Source: Tigriopus japonicus (taxonomy: Eukaryota > Arthropoda > Copepoda > Harpacticoida > Harpacticidae). Taken from it: a stretch of 64,000 nucleotides of DNA. The notes under the pieces were generated by a model. The model made no database searches. It was given only the letters and a program-made list of their open reading frames with translations, and had not been told where the DNA came from. The DNA lies in contig CM021316.1 of NCBI GenBank assembly GCA_010645155.1, positions 998,814 through 1,062,813 of the forward strand, in the 5' to 3' direction. Shown piece by piece: positions 37,101-49,523 of the stretch (position 1 is the stretch's first letter; each line of letters begins with the position of its first letter). Both the position numbers and the translations under genes were made by a program.

Positions 37101-40100
37101 CGCAATCCGTGGCGGCTTGGAGTATCAATGTGGGCAGCAAATTGGCTCAGGGCGTTTCCAAGATCTATTCCAATTTCTTCTCGAGTGGGGCGGGTCAATG
37201 CAATTCCGCCCCTTCGTCGTTAGGCGGAGCTCGCCCGTATTCGGGGGTGGTGCCAAGTGGCGGTGGGCGTGAGAGCTCGGCTTTAAATGAGCCTCAGAAG
37301 GGCGTGGTCACGATTTTGGATGTGATGACCGTGGGCAAAACGGAGAGCGATGAAGTGAATATCACCCATAAAATTGCTGGAGTGGTGGCTCATTTCATTG
37401 CACACAACAAGGTAATGAATGGGCTCTTTTGATTGATTGACTGACTCTAGCACTTCCCTAAAGGTCCATTAAAAGGACGGGAATTATGACTTTATTACAT
37501 TGTTTGCACGAAGTAATTTTAATTTTTATGTTTTGCACGAAATAATTTTTGCATAACATAATGGAACATCAAATCAATACAAAGTTTGTCGGTTTTTGGG
37601 CAAATCAATGCAAAAAAAATATTTTGTGGGGGAAAAATAGGAAAAACAAAAATTTGCCCAAAATGTTTGCTTCAGGGATATATTGATTATTCATTGGAAT
37701 GAAAATATTTTCTCTTAAATGTTCATACTCTTGCATTCCACTTCATTGTTTGGTGAAACATAATGCTCATTTTCCAAATTTAGTGGCTAGTTTTGGTATA
37801 TTTTGATAAATTTTCGTGTCTATTTGCCATTTTATTTGCCATTTTGGACGCATTAATGTGTCTTTTTTGGGGCCTAAAAGGCATGTTTTATTGCCAGAAA
37901 TCTGCGCCCCTAGTAATAAATTACATATTTTTGACGGAATAATTGCCATTTTTAATAGATCAGCACAATCCTTTTCTACTCCTGCTCCTTATCATCTAGG
38001 CCATCGTGTCCATGCAATTCGACAGTTCTGGCTCGTTATTGTTAACATGTGACAAGAACGGCAATTACTTCAACCTGTTCCGCATGGTTCCTCATCCAGC
38101 GGGCTCTTGCTATTCCGCGGTCCATCACCTCTATTCACTCTATCGTGGAGACACACCGGGATCCGTGCAAGATATCGCGTTCTCGTCGGATTCGAGATGG
38201 GTGGCCGTGTCCACTTTGAGAGGCACCAGTCACATCTTTCCGATCACGCCTTATGGCGGTCCCGTGGGAGTTCGCACCCATACTTCGGCTAGAGTGGTCA
38301 ACAAATTGTCTCGATTCCATCGTTCCGCAGGTAATTCATTTAGTGGCTGGGTCACTTTAAGTTTTTATTCTATTGTTTGTTGGTAGTTGATGGATTAATC
38401 CGATGAAAATAGAAAAAGATGGACTATTTCTAGGGGAGAATATCAGTTTTCAATGTACAATTTGTACAATGTTTGGTATGATTGTGCAGGGAGATCCAAG
38501 TATTTCAAATAAAAAAATTTTGTCGACGAATTGAGCACAATGAGAGGACTAAAATGCTGTTCAATTTTACTGTTTAGAAAGGTTTATTTTAACTAGAAGT
38601 TTCAGTTGTAACAAAAGAAATGTCCTTTAAAAATCACTCAACTTCCTCCTGTAATCCGTCAATCGCCTGCTCTTTAGTCCATTTTAAGCAAAGAAAATGA
38701 CTCTAGGGCATTTTTCAAAAGAACTTATTTTTAGCCTTTCACCAACGATTTTTTTTCACATTAAGCATCGTACCAATACATCGCATTTTTTGCAAACTGG
38801 TCACCGTTTTCATCTATTAATTGGATTAATATTGCTTGAAATTTCCAGGGTTTGACGACTACCACACGTCAACCAGCGGCACTTCCGCAGCCAATTCCTC
38901 TGGGCGAACTTCGCCCAACCCCAATTTATCCGGAACCTCACCCGTGGTGTCGTCGTTCTCCAAAATGTCTATGATGGAAGCGGCGGCCGCCAATGCCGGT
39001 CAAAGTTCCTCCCCCTTGATTGTGCCACACCCCAATCCGCACATCCCGCCCTTTCCTACGCCCACTGTGGTCCAACCCGTGGCCCAATTACGCCAACCTT
39101 ACATCGTGACTTTGACCAATCAAACCATTGGCTCAGCCACTGCTGTGACACGCAAAAAGAGCGGTGGATCTAGCCAATCTTCCGAGGAGGTGCCAATCCG
39201 ATTGGCGTGCAAATTTGCCCCTTCGAGAGCTTGGTTGGTGGGTGCTCAGCACAATATGTTTAACCGAAGGCACCTCCAACGACCCCATGATGCCCTGTAT
39301 GTGATGGCCAACCATGGAGTTCTCTTGGAGTATTCCTTGGACGCTTTGCCGGACTCGAGTAAGTCTCCCAGGATTTTCGGAACACTTCAATCATAGATAA
39401 TTGCAGATGGCCAAAGCTTATAGATATGTGACTGCAACTCAGCTGATAGGTGGCATGTTTTCCAGAAAAAAAATACTCTGTTGCCATTAGGTGAAAGAAT
39501 CCTAGGTTGCGCTATTCCATTCTAAAACATCTTTTATACCACATCCCAACCGAATCTAACACAATAGAATGTAATCTACTCTCACCTAGTTTCGACCTTA
39601 ACAATCTTAAAATGATAGAAATGTTAGACACATTAGATGTGTTAGTTTACCCTTCTGAAAAAGCTCAAGTATCAAGTCAATTTAAGGGCAGTCAAGCATA
39701 CTCTTCATGCATCAGTATCTTTGGAAATGATGACAGTATACTTGAGGATTGCTAAATTGACTTGATTTTTGAAATGTTCTAAGAATCACCTTTAAACTAA
39801 ATGCTTGATTTTGAATAGGCTTGTGAATCCCTTTAATCATTTTTGTAAACATATGACAATCGGCAGATTCACGTTGCATCAACTAATTGAGCAACAGTAT
39901 CATAACAAGGAGAAATACTGAAAAAGCAGCACCCAAAAGCTAAGGAAGGGTTGTGTTCTCTGCTTTTAAAAAACTCGTTTCATCAAGCTCGTCTTTATTA
40001 TGATTGAGACGATTTCAAGTTCGAACGCATTTATGTGCAATCAGCCTGTTGGAATCAAAACAAGCAATACTGTTCACAGCTTACAGCTGATCACGTCCAA

Positions 40101-43100
40101 AATTTAGTTAGCTGCTTTGCCCTTGACCAATCTGCTTGTTGTCTATGAATTCAACATTTTTTTCTTCAAATTGCCCTGCTTGACAACTCTAGGGTTATCT
40201 ATGGTTTTAATAAATTGCCTTTTTTTTTAAATAAATACTCTAGCCCTCCCCAAGGAGAAGATATGCGAATCTAGTCCGATCGAATTGGTTGTGACCCCTT
40301 ATGGACAATGGACCTTGAGTCAACCCCGTGACAAGGCTGACCTTCAACCGCCTCTTCCCATTGACAATCCTCTCATGTTGCCTGTACCCACTCACAGCTT
40401 TGGGAAATCCATCTCCCAAGAGGATGACAACGAGGACAAATGGTTGAGTCAGGTGGAGATCATCACTCACTTTGGACCACATCGGAGGCTCTGGATGGGT
40501 CCTCAATTCTGTTTCAAAACCCTGCAACCAGGGGACAACGGAAAAGATGGGTAGGCCTTTTCGTACTTATTGTTTGATGGAGATTGAATGGACAAAGATT
40601 GAACGAAAGCATCTTGAATTGTAGAAATATCGTCAAAGATCTGGATATCAGTTTGCCAACGAGGCCTGAGCAATCTAACCCTGTGAATATGCCACCCACG
40701 ATGAAACATCAAGGACATCCACCAACTGGACGGAATCCGGTAAGATTTCCTTGAAATTTGGACTTTTCACAAGAACTCGTAATTGAAAAAATGTGATGTT
40801 ATGGGAATATTTGTAAGATGAAAATGAGCTTGGTTTCATAAACCTAAGGCAATTCAAAATTACGATGATGTTGGTTGTTAAGATTTAAAGACAAAGTAGT
40901 TTTTTATAGTGGTCTATTTAGTTCTTATGATTAAAAAAAAAAACGCGATTTTTAGCAGAAATAAGTCTTGTTTTCATAGTTCAAGATACAAATTGGGCAC
41001 AAAACATCCATTACTCTGTGGTTGCCGATTTTTACTACACTTTAAAAGAGTGCAATTCCCTGTAAACAAATGATTTTCTTATTTCAATTCTTTTTTGTTA
41101 TTTATATATTTTTATTTTCAACCTTTCTTTTCATTGCCATTTTCGGTTGGCTTTTCAGGTCTTGATTGAAGCAGGATCGGCCAGTAGCTTCGAATTGTCC
41201 CCGCATTTCTCGAACGCCTTTCAACGCCATCCGGGCCACGCCCCCGCCCATCAATCATCAATCAAGGACAACACCACCACCACTGTATTAAATGTGGAAA
41301 ACGAACTCCAAGAGGCCATGTCCGAAACCATTGGCGAAGAATCCCTGCTTGACGGTAAATATTGACTTCACATTCTCCACTGTCTGTTTTAGAACCATGC
41401 CATTCAACCCAGCCCTTGTACTTATTTATAAGAAATACCTTAAAACACGGGTGGAATTCCAACCAAGCAAAAGTGCCGTTTGTTTCGTTATAATTTGTGC
41501 TCTTTAGTTACTCTCCTAGTGATTGTAAAAAGAAAGTGTCTTCGTGTCTGGGATAAGAATCGACGTGTCTGGTGGTGATCCGTGTGGGACTTTCTCACTT
41601 TCTGAAATGGGACTAACACAAATCGAAGGCAGACAAATTGGCCCTGGATTGATTGGGAGTGATGGCCCCTCAATGACCCCTGTCAAATCTGATCTCTGGC
41701 CTTTGTTTCCTTTGAAGGTACGACCTCAAACCCGACGATGCTTCGAAGAACCTCCAATCAAATGAAGACCGAATCTTCTGAGGAAGAGTTCTTCTGTCTC
41801 ACTCCTGAGGATGTCAGGAGTCGAAATACATCTGCAACATCCACCAAAACGGCTCCAGTTCATCACAATGCCGTGAACGATACCAAAATCTTCTCTGTGG
41901 CTGTGGAATCGCGCAAAAGTGAGGCCCTTCAAATGGACTCCATGAAAGTGTGCGATGTCGACTCGGATTTCACGGGACGTTTCGCTGTGGTTCAGAAACC
42001 TTCCAGAAAGGAGACCATCCTGGAACCTATCAAGGCTGAGGTGGTCGTCCCTGAAGTGCCAAAGGCAGCTCCTACGCAAGAAGTACCTCCAGCATCTTCT
42101 AATAAGTCGAATAAGAAAGGCAAAAAGAACAAGAAGAACAAGAATAAAGGAAGCTCCAAGAGCTCAAGTTCAGCGGATGAGTTCCAAGTGGAAGAAGATC
42201 CGATGCCATTTACGTTCCAAAAGAAATTGAGTACTGCCCAAGAGCGAGAGACCACCCCTTTGGAACAGGAAATGACTGTCAGTTTCCCTTGGAGAGATGA
42301 TACTAATGATGATGATAAGTTGGTCCAGGCATTGGTAGAAAGTACACAAGACATCGATCTCATGAGCTCATCCGACTTCAGAACAGATGAACAACCTCAA
42401 GTGGAAATGGAACCAAAAGATGAAGAAACGGCAGCCAAGGAACAAGAAGAGGAAGAAGAAGTGTCGACTCATTCAGACGAATTCCAAGAGATCACCAATC
42501 GGAAAGCCTCCGATGATACCACAGAAGATGACGACGAGGAAGAAGAGGAGGAATCCGAATCGGAACCATTCAAAATCGATCACGAAACCTCGGCAAAGCC
42601 TGATGTGCCTTTTTGGGTGGACGATATCCTTAAGGACAAGTCCACGGACAATGCCATCTTAAGCAGCATCGAAAAGGCCGAACAAAAGTACGACATCAAG
42701 AAGAAAATGTCCCAAAGCACCGGCTTTGTCATCGCCCGATCCACTTCACAACCGGCCACACTCAATTCCGAATCCGTGGACAGTAGTGAGGACGATTTGG
42801 AGTTCAAACCCGTGTCCAATGGTCGACGACGCAAGAAACAAACCCCTCAATTGAACTTGAGACCCTCCATGAGCTACACAGAAGCTTTCCGGAGTCGTGG
42901 AAGCAGTTTCGCGGATTCCGAATCCAGTTTTAACGGCGAAGAAGTCGCTCGAGATCAAGACAAAGAAGGTTGGAGTTTTGAAGCCGATGACTTGGACGTG
43001 AATAAATTCCTTGCCGAGGCTGCTTCTGCAGCCACATCACCTCCGGTTGATCCAGAGGCTGAAGAGGGCGTGTCCGGAGAAAAACCTCAACTTGAGGATG

Positions 43101-43411
43101 TGTTCAAATTCGATTCGGAAATTGCCGCTGCCGAAGTTCAAGAAGGCGTCCGGGTTTCTAAGCAGAATGCGGCCAGTTTAGAAGATCTCAATGAGGCTCT
43201 CATGGATGATGACGATGATGAGGCCAATAATGAGAAGATGACCTCGAGTTTGAATGTGACCTTTGATGAGGACAACCTTGTTTCTTCATCTTCTGCCAGA
43301 GAGAGCATGGGATTGAGTACGAGCATTGGCGAAACCACGGATTCGAGTGTGGGAAACTCACCCAATCCCAAGAAAAACAAGGGCAAGAAAAAGAAGAAGA
43401 AACGATTCTAG
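34160..43411 (+). CDS. BCAS3/rudhira homologue, WD-repeat protein (long isoform)
   Basis: Nine exons: 34160-34433, 35599-35864, 36848-37411, 38000-38330, 38849-39358, 40244-40550, 40625-40739, 41159-41354 and 41718-43411. All are GT-AG with consistent phase, giving 1418 residues. Matches to BCAS3 proteins: VIRPQPVTEKSLMESVAGF near the N-terminus, a beta-propeller over residues 90-480 (DSRWVAVSTLRGTSHIFPI), and the BCAS3 domain signature QVEIITHFGPHRRLWMGPQF near residue 730. BCAS3 and Drosophila Rudhira are cytoplasmic proteins tied to the cytoskeleton, cell migration and phagophore membranes. The last exon adds about 560 residues of alternating Lys-rich and Asp/Glu-rich low-complexity sequence ending KKNKGKKKKKKRF, far beyond the vertebrate protein of about 910-930 residues. 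ATG 34160 has an ACC context; a second ATG follows at 34163. ATTAAA lies just after the stop. Confidence 0.88.
34537..35335. repeat. Minisatellite, 16 copies of a 47/51-bp unit
   Basis: The unit contains TTTATTTTCAAAAAGTTGGG and CCATGAAAATATTTATGGAT. The first spacings are 47 bp, nearly all later ones 51 bp because of an extra TTTA. Central copies are identical; the last two carry substitutions and a small deletion. Because 51 is divisible by three and the unit lacks stops in some frames, long spurious reading frames run through it on both strands. It lies wholly inside intron 1 of the BCAS3 gene. Confidence 0.97.
35886..35960 (-). repeat. SINE fragment, B-box region
   Basis: On the minus strand, AATGCTTCCGAAACGGTGAA followed by GGTTCGAGCCCC resembles the B-box part of the 9.9-kb SINE (GCTTCCCCAGACGGTGTAGG then GGTTCGAATCC). 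It lies in BCAS3 intron 2 just after the donor of exon 2. Confidence 0.5.
37580..37912. mobile_element. Truncated copy of the GGTGCAGATTTC-end element
   Basis: Shares TTTGTCGGTTTTTGGGCAAA, GAAAATATTTTCTC, GGCCTAAAAGGCATGTTTTA and the right end CAGAAATCTGCGCCCC with the 28.3-kb element. The left end is missing or diverged. Located in BCAS3 intron 3. Confidence 0.7.
41042..41076 (-). repeat. Small SINE body fragment
   Basis: TGCAATTCCCTGTAAACAAA resembles ATGCGATTCCCTGTAAACAA of the SINE at 9.9 kb. Located in BCAS3 intron 7. Confidence 0.35.
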
Positions 43412-43917
43412 CTTTGCGTGCATTAAAGTACATTTAGTTTTATGATATAATAACTAACTTAATGTAGTTATTGCTATGTCTTTTTTGAGAACCTAGAAAT
43501 GCCCACCAATCCTCCGTTTTCTTTTGTGAAAGGCTTTTTAACTGGTTTTAAGGGTGTCGAGCAATTTGAGTTAGTTTCATTTGAAAATGAAATTTTAATG
43601 TTGCAAATGTAACATTCAATGGCAATCTCTTTTAACGAGTTAACGAGCCTCTCATTAAGAAACACAAATATATACACTTTTAGCAGACACAAAAATACCT
43701 TGGGAAAAAAAGATACAAACAGATCAAAATATCGTATTATATCCTCATTCATCACTTTCGATTCTCATTTTGTGACCCTATGTTCTCATTGCAATTCAAT
43801 AAAAATGCTCTAAAAAGCCAAAGCAGACTCTAAATTTCCTAATACAACCCGTTTTTATCACGTATTTTAACCATTAATGGTGGTTTTCTTTTGATTCACA
43901 ACACCCTGCTCTTTCAG

Positions 43918-43988
43918 ATCTGATGGATGACGATAATCACTTGATTTTCCACAGTTACCCTGGAAGTACATCTAGTTTAGTGGATTAA
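43918..43988 (+). CDS. Alternative terminal exon of the BCAS3 gene
   Basis: A good acceptor (CTGCTCTTTCAG) precedes a 71-base frame that joins exon 8 (ending 41354, phase 1) as GAT CTG ATG. It encodes LMDDDNHLIFHSYPGSTSSL and stops at 43986-43988. Splicing 41354 to 43918 and skipping the giant exon 41718-43411 would give 877 residues, close to the vertebrate BCAS3 size. This may therefore be the ancestral C-terminus, with the large exon a lineage addition. Inferred from phase and splice signal. Confidence 0.55.
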
Positions 43989-44754
43989 ACTACAAACCCA
44001 TGAGTATTTCTTCTCAAAGACGCTTTCCCTACAAAAAAAAAATAAAACTTGATCTTGTGTGTTATCTCGTAAGAGGTCTTTTAGAATTAAAGTCTGTCGG
44101 CTTACGTATGAAACGTGATTTTGTATTTTTTGTTGGTTATTTTTGGCATATAATACTTAAAAACGTCCGCCCAAAAAATACTTTTTCCTTCTAAGGCTTT
44201 GAATAATATGAGCCGAAATTCTGGCGTGAAAGTAAAGCAAAGGTGTTCCTTCTCTTTCGTTTTTTCTGTTTATATATATACATTTAGGATTTAATAGTCA
44301 GAAAATCAGAAATAAGCAAAAAAGTCCTACATATTTTTCCTCAAAAAATCATTCTTGGAAGGGCTGATAGCAAACAACTTTCAATTTGTTACCTTTAGAA
44401 TATCAGACGATTAAAATCCAAATAAGATGAATAATATTTTCGCGACGTTAAAATGGTAAATAGTTAAAGTATGGTTAAAATGGCTTATGGTAAAGGTTCC
44501 ATGAAACATTTGATCATAAACATAATAAGTCACACAAATTTATCACAAAATATCGTTCATATACATGGTGCGGGTGGTATTCATGGAGTTCGCGGGACCT
44601 TTTTTAAAATAGCTGTCATTTCAGAACCACTGGCCCGATTGGGAAAATAAAACCAGATTTCGAATCAGTATTGATTGGAAAATGTTTTATTTTTTAAAGC
44701 CACATTTGTGAGCATTGGCATTTTTTTTTTTTTGAGTGTTGGTGCCAGGGTCGG

Positions 44755-44965
44755 AGGGTTGAGCCTCTCCCGGCTAGCGAAGCCAGCCATCACATCGTCC
44801 AAAGTTTTTCCGATAGGCAATCTCATGTCCAGTATCATAATGGTTCTCCGTCTGTGGGTGTGAATTAGCGTCTAAAAGTTTCATTGAAAAAGGTCGGGGA
44901 GGAGAATCGAACCTGGAACCTCTTTCATTATAAGAAACTGCGCCAATCACAACGTCACGTCTCCT
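44755..44965 (-). repeat. tRNA-like SINE or tRNA pseudogene
   Basis: On the minus strand, GATTGGCGCAGTTTCTTATA (A-box like) is followed by AGGTTCGATTCTCCTCCCC (B-box like) at tRNA spacing. It runs on into about 130 bases of further sequence. Stems are imperfect and the anticodon arm is unclear, so a functional tRNA is unlikely. It adjoins the mariner relic. Confidence 0.5.
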
Positions 44966-44984
44966 CCCTAAATATCCTTAATTA

Positions 44985-45620
44985 TTTGACGGAATCTCGC
45001 ACAAGCCCATTTAACTTGATCCCTTGAAAACAAAAGGAGCTCATGTTTGATTCTTTTGATAAATTCCTCTTTAAAATTCCATGGAACTAGGCTAGAGTGT
45101 CTTTCATCTTCGCCCCAGACATAAAAGTCCAAAGGATTAAAAACCGGTGAGTTTGGAGGCCAAACGTCGGGGCTTCAAGCGCTTATCATGTGCCTTTTGA
45201 GTCAGGATTTGGCCCTTCCTCATGTTGTTTGTTAGAGGAATAACGCAGATTTTGTTGGACAATGGTGCACACAAAGGACTAGAAATGTCCAAGATCACGG
45301 GCAATGACTCTCATGGATTTGCCTCGGTCATTTGGGACAATTTCTTTTAATTTGGCGACCATTTAAGGGGTTCTGAGGGTATCAGACCTCCTCGAATGCT
45401 CTCACTGTTCCACTGTGGTATTGTAGTCACCCCCAGATTCGGATAAATCCTGCCTCACCTTGCAAACGAACGAAAAGCTCAGGTTCAAGACGTCAGAAAT
45501 TAACTTATTTGACTTTCCGGCGCAAATTCCTAACAGAGCCCCACGCCTTTTCCACAATTTTGGAGGCACAAATGCCTCTTTCTCTGCCATTTCTTGCTCA
45601 AACACATGTAAATGAATTAG
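44985..45620 (-). pseudogene. Mariner-type transposase relic with internal deletion
   Basis: The minus strand encodes, in broken frames, an N-terminal helix-turn-helix region (LLGICAGKSNKLISDVLNLS) and a linker piece (RVIARDLGHF). After a large gap comes the C-terminal mariner signature WPPNSPVFNPLDFYVWG. Stops and frameshifts interrupt it, and most of the catalytic core is missing. This is a dead internally deleted mariner copy. I do not see intact terminal repeats around it. Confidence 0.75.
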
Positions 45621-46773
45621 CTACCACCTCTAAGATTCTCAGCTCCATACCTCCACGTATGAGATCATGCCAAAGTTGCTCCATGAATACACCGCACACT
45701 CTGTAAGAGCTGATACCATTCTCAAACAATTCAATTTTGCGACATTTTGATTATCAAATTGTTATCACTGTCATGTTGGTTAAGCTAACTCTAAAAACCC
45801 ACTCAAGATTCACTTTTTACTCAAGCAATTACTAGTGACGTCATCATTTTTGGCGGGAAAAAAAGTTCGGAAGACCTGTGTTTCTGATGAGCGTGCAAGG
45901 TAACTTAAACGAAGGTTTAGGTCTGGTGATTGCAAGAATGCCTTTCTTATCTGCACAAATTGAAGTTGAAATAGCAATTCTTGACATTGTTTTTGCAAAA
46001 AAGTATGTTTTGTTGCTTTTATCTAAAATTTCGCTACATAAGTTGAGAGGGTTCTTCCGAACTTTGAAATTAGGAATGCCCGACTTTGAATAACAAGATG
46101 GCCAGAGGCAATCGGTTCCTGGGGCAACTAAACCTAAAAACAAATAATTTGTTTAATTGAAGGCTTCCAATTTCTCCATTTGTTTTCAAATTACTTTGCA
46201 ATACTTCTCAACATACATTAACCATGCCATTGCCCATAAATGCAACATTTTTCGAAAATCTGACCCTTGAAAACTGAGATTTTTTTGGCAAGCCTACACT
46301 GCTAACGGCAGTCAGAGACGGCAGCAGGTCCGTAAAATGATACGGTAATCACTCCCAATGATGAGAAAAATTAGATTCTTTATAAGCATTGACTTGAGAA
46401 TGTATTGAAGTCAACATTGTCTATGATGTTGAATTAAGTATTGAAGCTGAACCGACCATTAGTTCCTTACTCGGGAGATGAAAACCCATGCCATTATTGA
46501 TCAATCCATGTCTTAAGTTTCATATTTTGAACCAGAAAACTACCCTCTTGTATTCTAAAAAGATGATACTTTTGAAAATTTTCCAACACCGTAAATCTGT
46601 CTTAAATTGTAGAAACACTTACATTGGCTCCGATTATGGAATTAAACGCTAACTTTGCCAAGAAATCGTCTATACTGATTGACGAGTTTTTCGTCAAATT
46701 ACGCCCGTCGCTTTTAATGATATCATATCATACTTGAAAGTTCTGGTAACAACATGGCATGGCGGGTACAAGT

Positions 46774-47045
46774 TAGTGATGGGCAAAAGAGTTCTTTACC
46801 GAACCGAAAGTTTCGGCCGAAAGATGGCTAAACCGAAACCAAAACCGAAAGTAGCTGACTACAAAATTACGAACATGCATATTTTACCTTAGAAATCATA
46901 TTGCTCATGTGTTCGAAGTTGATTAATGAGATATTTTGAAAAAGAGAAAAAGATTCACTTTTTTGGACCCCCCAAAATTGATTTTGCGGCCAAATTCCAT
47001 TCTTTATTGTGTTTCTACATTCAATTTAGGCATAACCAGAGACAA
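46774..47045. mobile_element. hAT-like MITE, diverged and truncated
   Basis: Begins TAGTGATGGGCAAAAGAG and carries CCGAAAGTTTCGGCCGAAAG, ACCGAAACCAAAACCGAAAG and TTTGGACC, as in the other family members. The right terminus is lost. Confidence 0.65.
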
Positions 47046-48895
47046 AATCTCGCCAAAACTTTGTCCAAAAACGCATTCTGTTCATCACTTGTACAAGGAC
47101 ATCTATATTTAGTGCCCTTTGCTCAAAAAAGAGCTAAACTTTATGATTACTTTTTGTTCATTGATCAATTCATTGCCCATCAATCTTTGTCGGGAATATG
47201 TAGGAACTGATTTCTAACAGCTTTTAAAGGAACTTTAATCCCATTTACCAACCCTAGTCAAAGGATGCATTGGAGGCGAAATAAGTAATCGCACACGATT
47301 GTCATTGTTTGCTTTATTTAATCCATGATGGTGCTCATTTTTTTGTAGGCATCAAGTTCATTTGATTAATGTTTAGAGGCAAGGCTCAAAGGCGTATTTA
47401 AGGGAGAATCCCGTCAAACCAGTGGGTAGCACTGCTGCTCTCTCACCATCGAGTTCGGTGTCATCGGTCTTGAATTGTATGATAAACGGTTGGACAGAGG
47501 CTAAAAACCAAAATAAAATGGAGCTCAAAGTTTTGAGCCTTGAATAGTGATTCATAAAAAAGAGGAAGTGAGAGGATACTGGATGAGAATTTTGAACACA
47601 GATTCACAAAATAAACATGAATTCTTTTGAAAAAAAAATATTACTTTGATTTGAAATTTCATTTTTTGGGTTAAGTTATTGTAATTCATAACGTTTTTGA
47701 TGATGTAATTAGTGAGTTTTCAAATTAGTCAAGTTCAGGAAAATACTGGGTTTATAGGCCAGAAAAAAACTACTTTTGATGTGGTCATAAATTTGAATGC
47801 ATTTTATGCCATGAAAAACGAGAAATATGACATTATTGACAAACACATTCTACGAAAAAAAACATTGAAAATACCAAGTGAGAGGGAGATTTTGATTTTA
47901 AACGAACAAATTTGACTCCTTAAGTGTCTAGTACCAAAATTCAAAAAATGTAAAAACTGAAAAGTAGCATAAACTTAATTGCATTGAACGACAGACAGTA
48001 TTTTTCTATTTGATCTGATCCCTTCTTTTGCATCTTTAAGTCTTTTGAACTTTTGAAAAATTTTAAACATTTAAAACACAGTCCATCAAAAAAAAGAATT
48101 GGATTTTAGTTCCTTATTTATTGTTAGAAAGTGAGAAAATACATGATAATGTTTTGTGTTCAAATCGGACTTTTGAAAAAAGGCATTCCATATTGTTTAT
48201 ACAGCTGTAAAGAAGTCCTAATCTGTAAAAATCAAGAGCTAAAATTAGTTAAGCGTTATTTTTTTTCAAATACGCAATTTTCTCAACATTAAATACCAAA
48301 AAAATGATGAAAAAAAATATTTTTCAAAATTAGTGTTAATCTTTCTAAACTTTATTCTTTCCTTCAGTGGGTTTAATGGTTGTGGTTTTTGCGAATTCAG
48401 AGAGTCACGGGTGAAATTGCTTTGCTGGAACAAGAGCAATGTATGATGAATCAAATCACTTGGCACCCTTGCTGCCTTACAGATGAAATGTTTTTAAAGT
48501 AAATCTCCACTGTCTAAAGTGGAGTGACATTTCTGTTCCTTGGTCTGTAATTTGGATAGGAAATCGCCGATCAAATTTGGACCACAGTGTGTCCCTTCTA
48601 AATTGACACAAAAAGTTTCCTGCCTTTAGTGTGCTGGTTACCCTTTAGTTTTACTCTTTTTGCCTATCTTTTTGCCAAGATATTTTGCGTTGAACAAATT
48701 TTTATTTGACAGACTAAAATTTGCAAAAATGACCTCTGAACTTTTGTTTTCCAACAAAATGGTGTTCCTTTTCATACTGGACACTTGTCCCCAGTTATTT
48801 CAAACATGTCTTTTCTCATTTCTGGGGCAACTTTGAATAAATGTTCCCATTTATCTCCAGGCATTAGTTGTATCAACATTTCAATCTAGTCCATT

Positions 48896-49337
48896 CTAGA
48901 GCAACAACCTAGTCATTGAGTGCGCCATCTAGCGGATTTCATGCGGCAACAGCTCGCAGTTCCCACAATACACATATTTTTTGAAGATTGCAACGGTCAT
49001 TTATCTTTTTTGGACACACTTAAGTGCCTAAAATGCTGATGGTGGAACTCCAAATAGAACCTGAAGTGTTTTTCTGATGAATTTTGGCATAGATCATGCC
49101 TGAATTACCTATTCAATAGTCAGGTTTCCATGCCAATTTGAAAGGGGTTTTAGCAATAGTTTCAACTAAAATCCACCACAGGTTCATCAACAACACTCAG
49201 TCAACATTTGAGGCACTTTAGTTGGTCCAAAACTGATGGTTGACCGTTGCAATCTTCAAAAATATGTGTATCATGGGAACTGCGAGCTATTGCCGCTTGA
49301 AATCCACTAGATGGCGCACTTTATGACCGTACTCTAA
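48896..49337. mobile_element. Palindromic MITE with about 80-bp terminal repeats
   Basis: AGTGCGCCATCTAGCGGATT continues through GCAGTTCCCACAATACACAT and is inverted at the right end (ATGTGTATCATGGGAACTGC, CACTAGATGGCGCACT). TCCATT flanks both sides (48890-48895 and 49338-49343), a possible target duplication. A diverged relative lies at 60.48-60.75 kb and an end fragment near 23.59 kb (CTAGATGGCGTTG). Non-coding. Confidence 0.75.
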
Positions 49338-49523
49338 TCCATTGAGGAGAGGCTTTGGTTTTAATTGATTGACAAGCTACCCTTGTTGAGGCTGCAATTG
49401 GAAGATTCAGGGCCGTGGTAAAGAAAAATGGCGGCCATTGTGAAAATTGAGCCTTCGTTTGCCTATGTAAGGTATTTGGGATTGCAATGACGTCACAACA
49501 CCAATGATTGAATGGACAATAAA

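Larger units (their letters stand above)
43989..49523. other. Intergenic with transposon relics
   Basis: No host gene is supported. Holds a tRNA-like repeat, a deleted mariner transposase relic, a diverged hAT-like MITE and a palindromic MITE. Between 47.1 and 48.9 kb I see nothing beyond AT-rich sequence with short chance reading frames. Confidence 0.55.

Noticed and set aside
41726..42363. Minus-strand open frames over the BCAS3 giant exon
   Set aside because: Antisense shadows of the acidic and Lys-rich coding sequence; they are rich in Leu, Phe and Ser as expected from reversed GAA/AAG codons.
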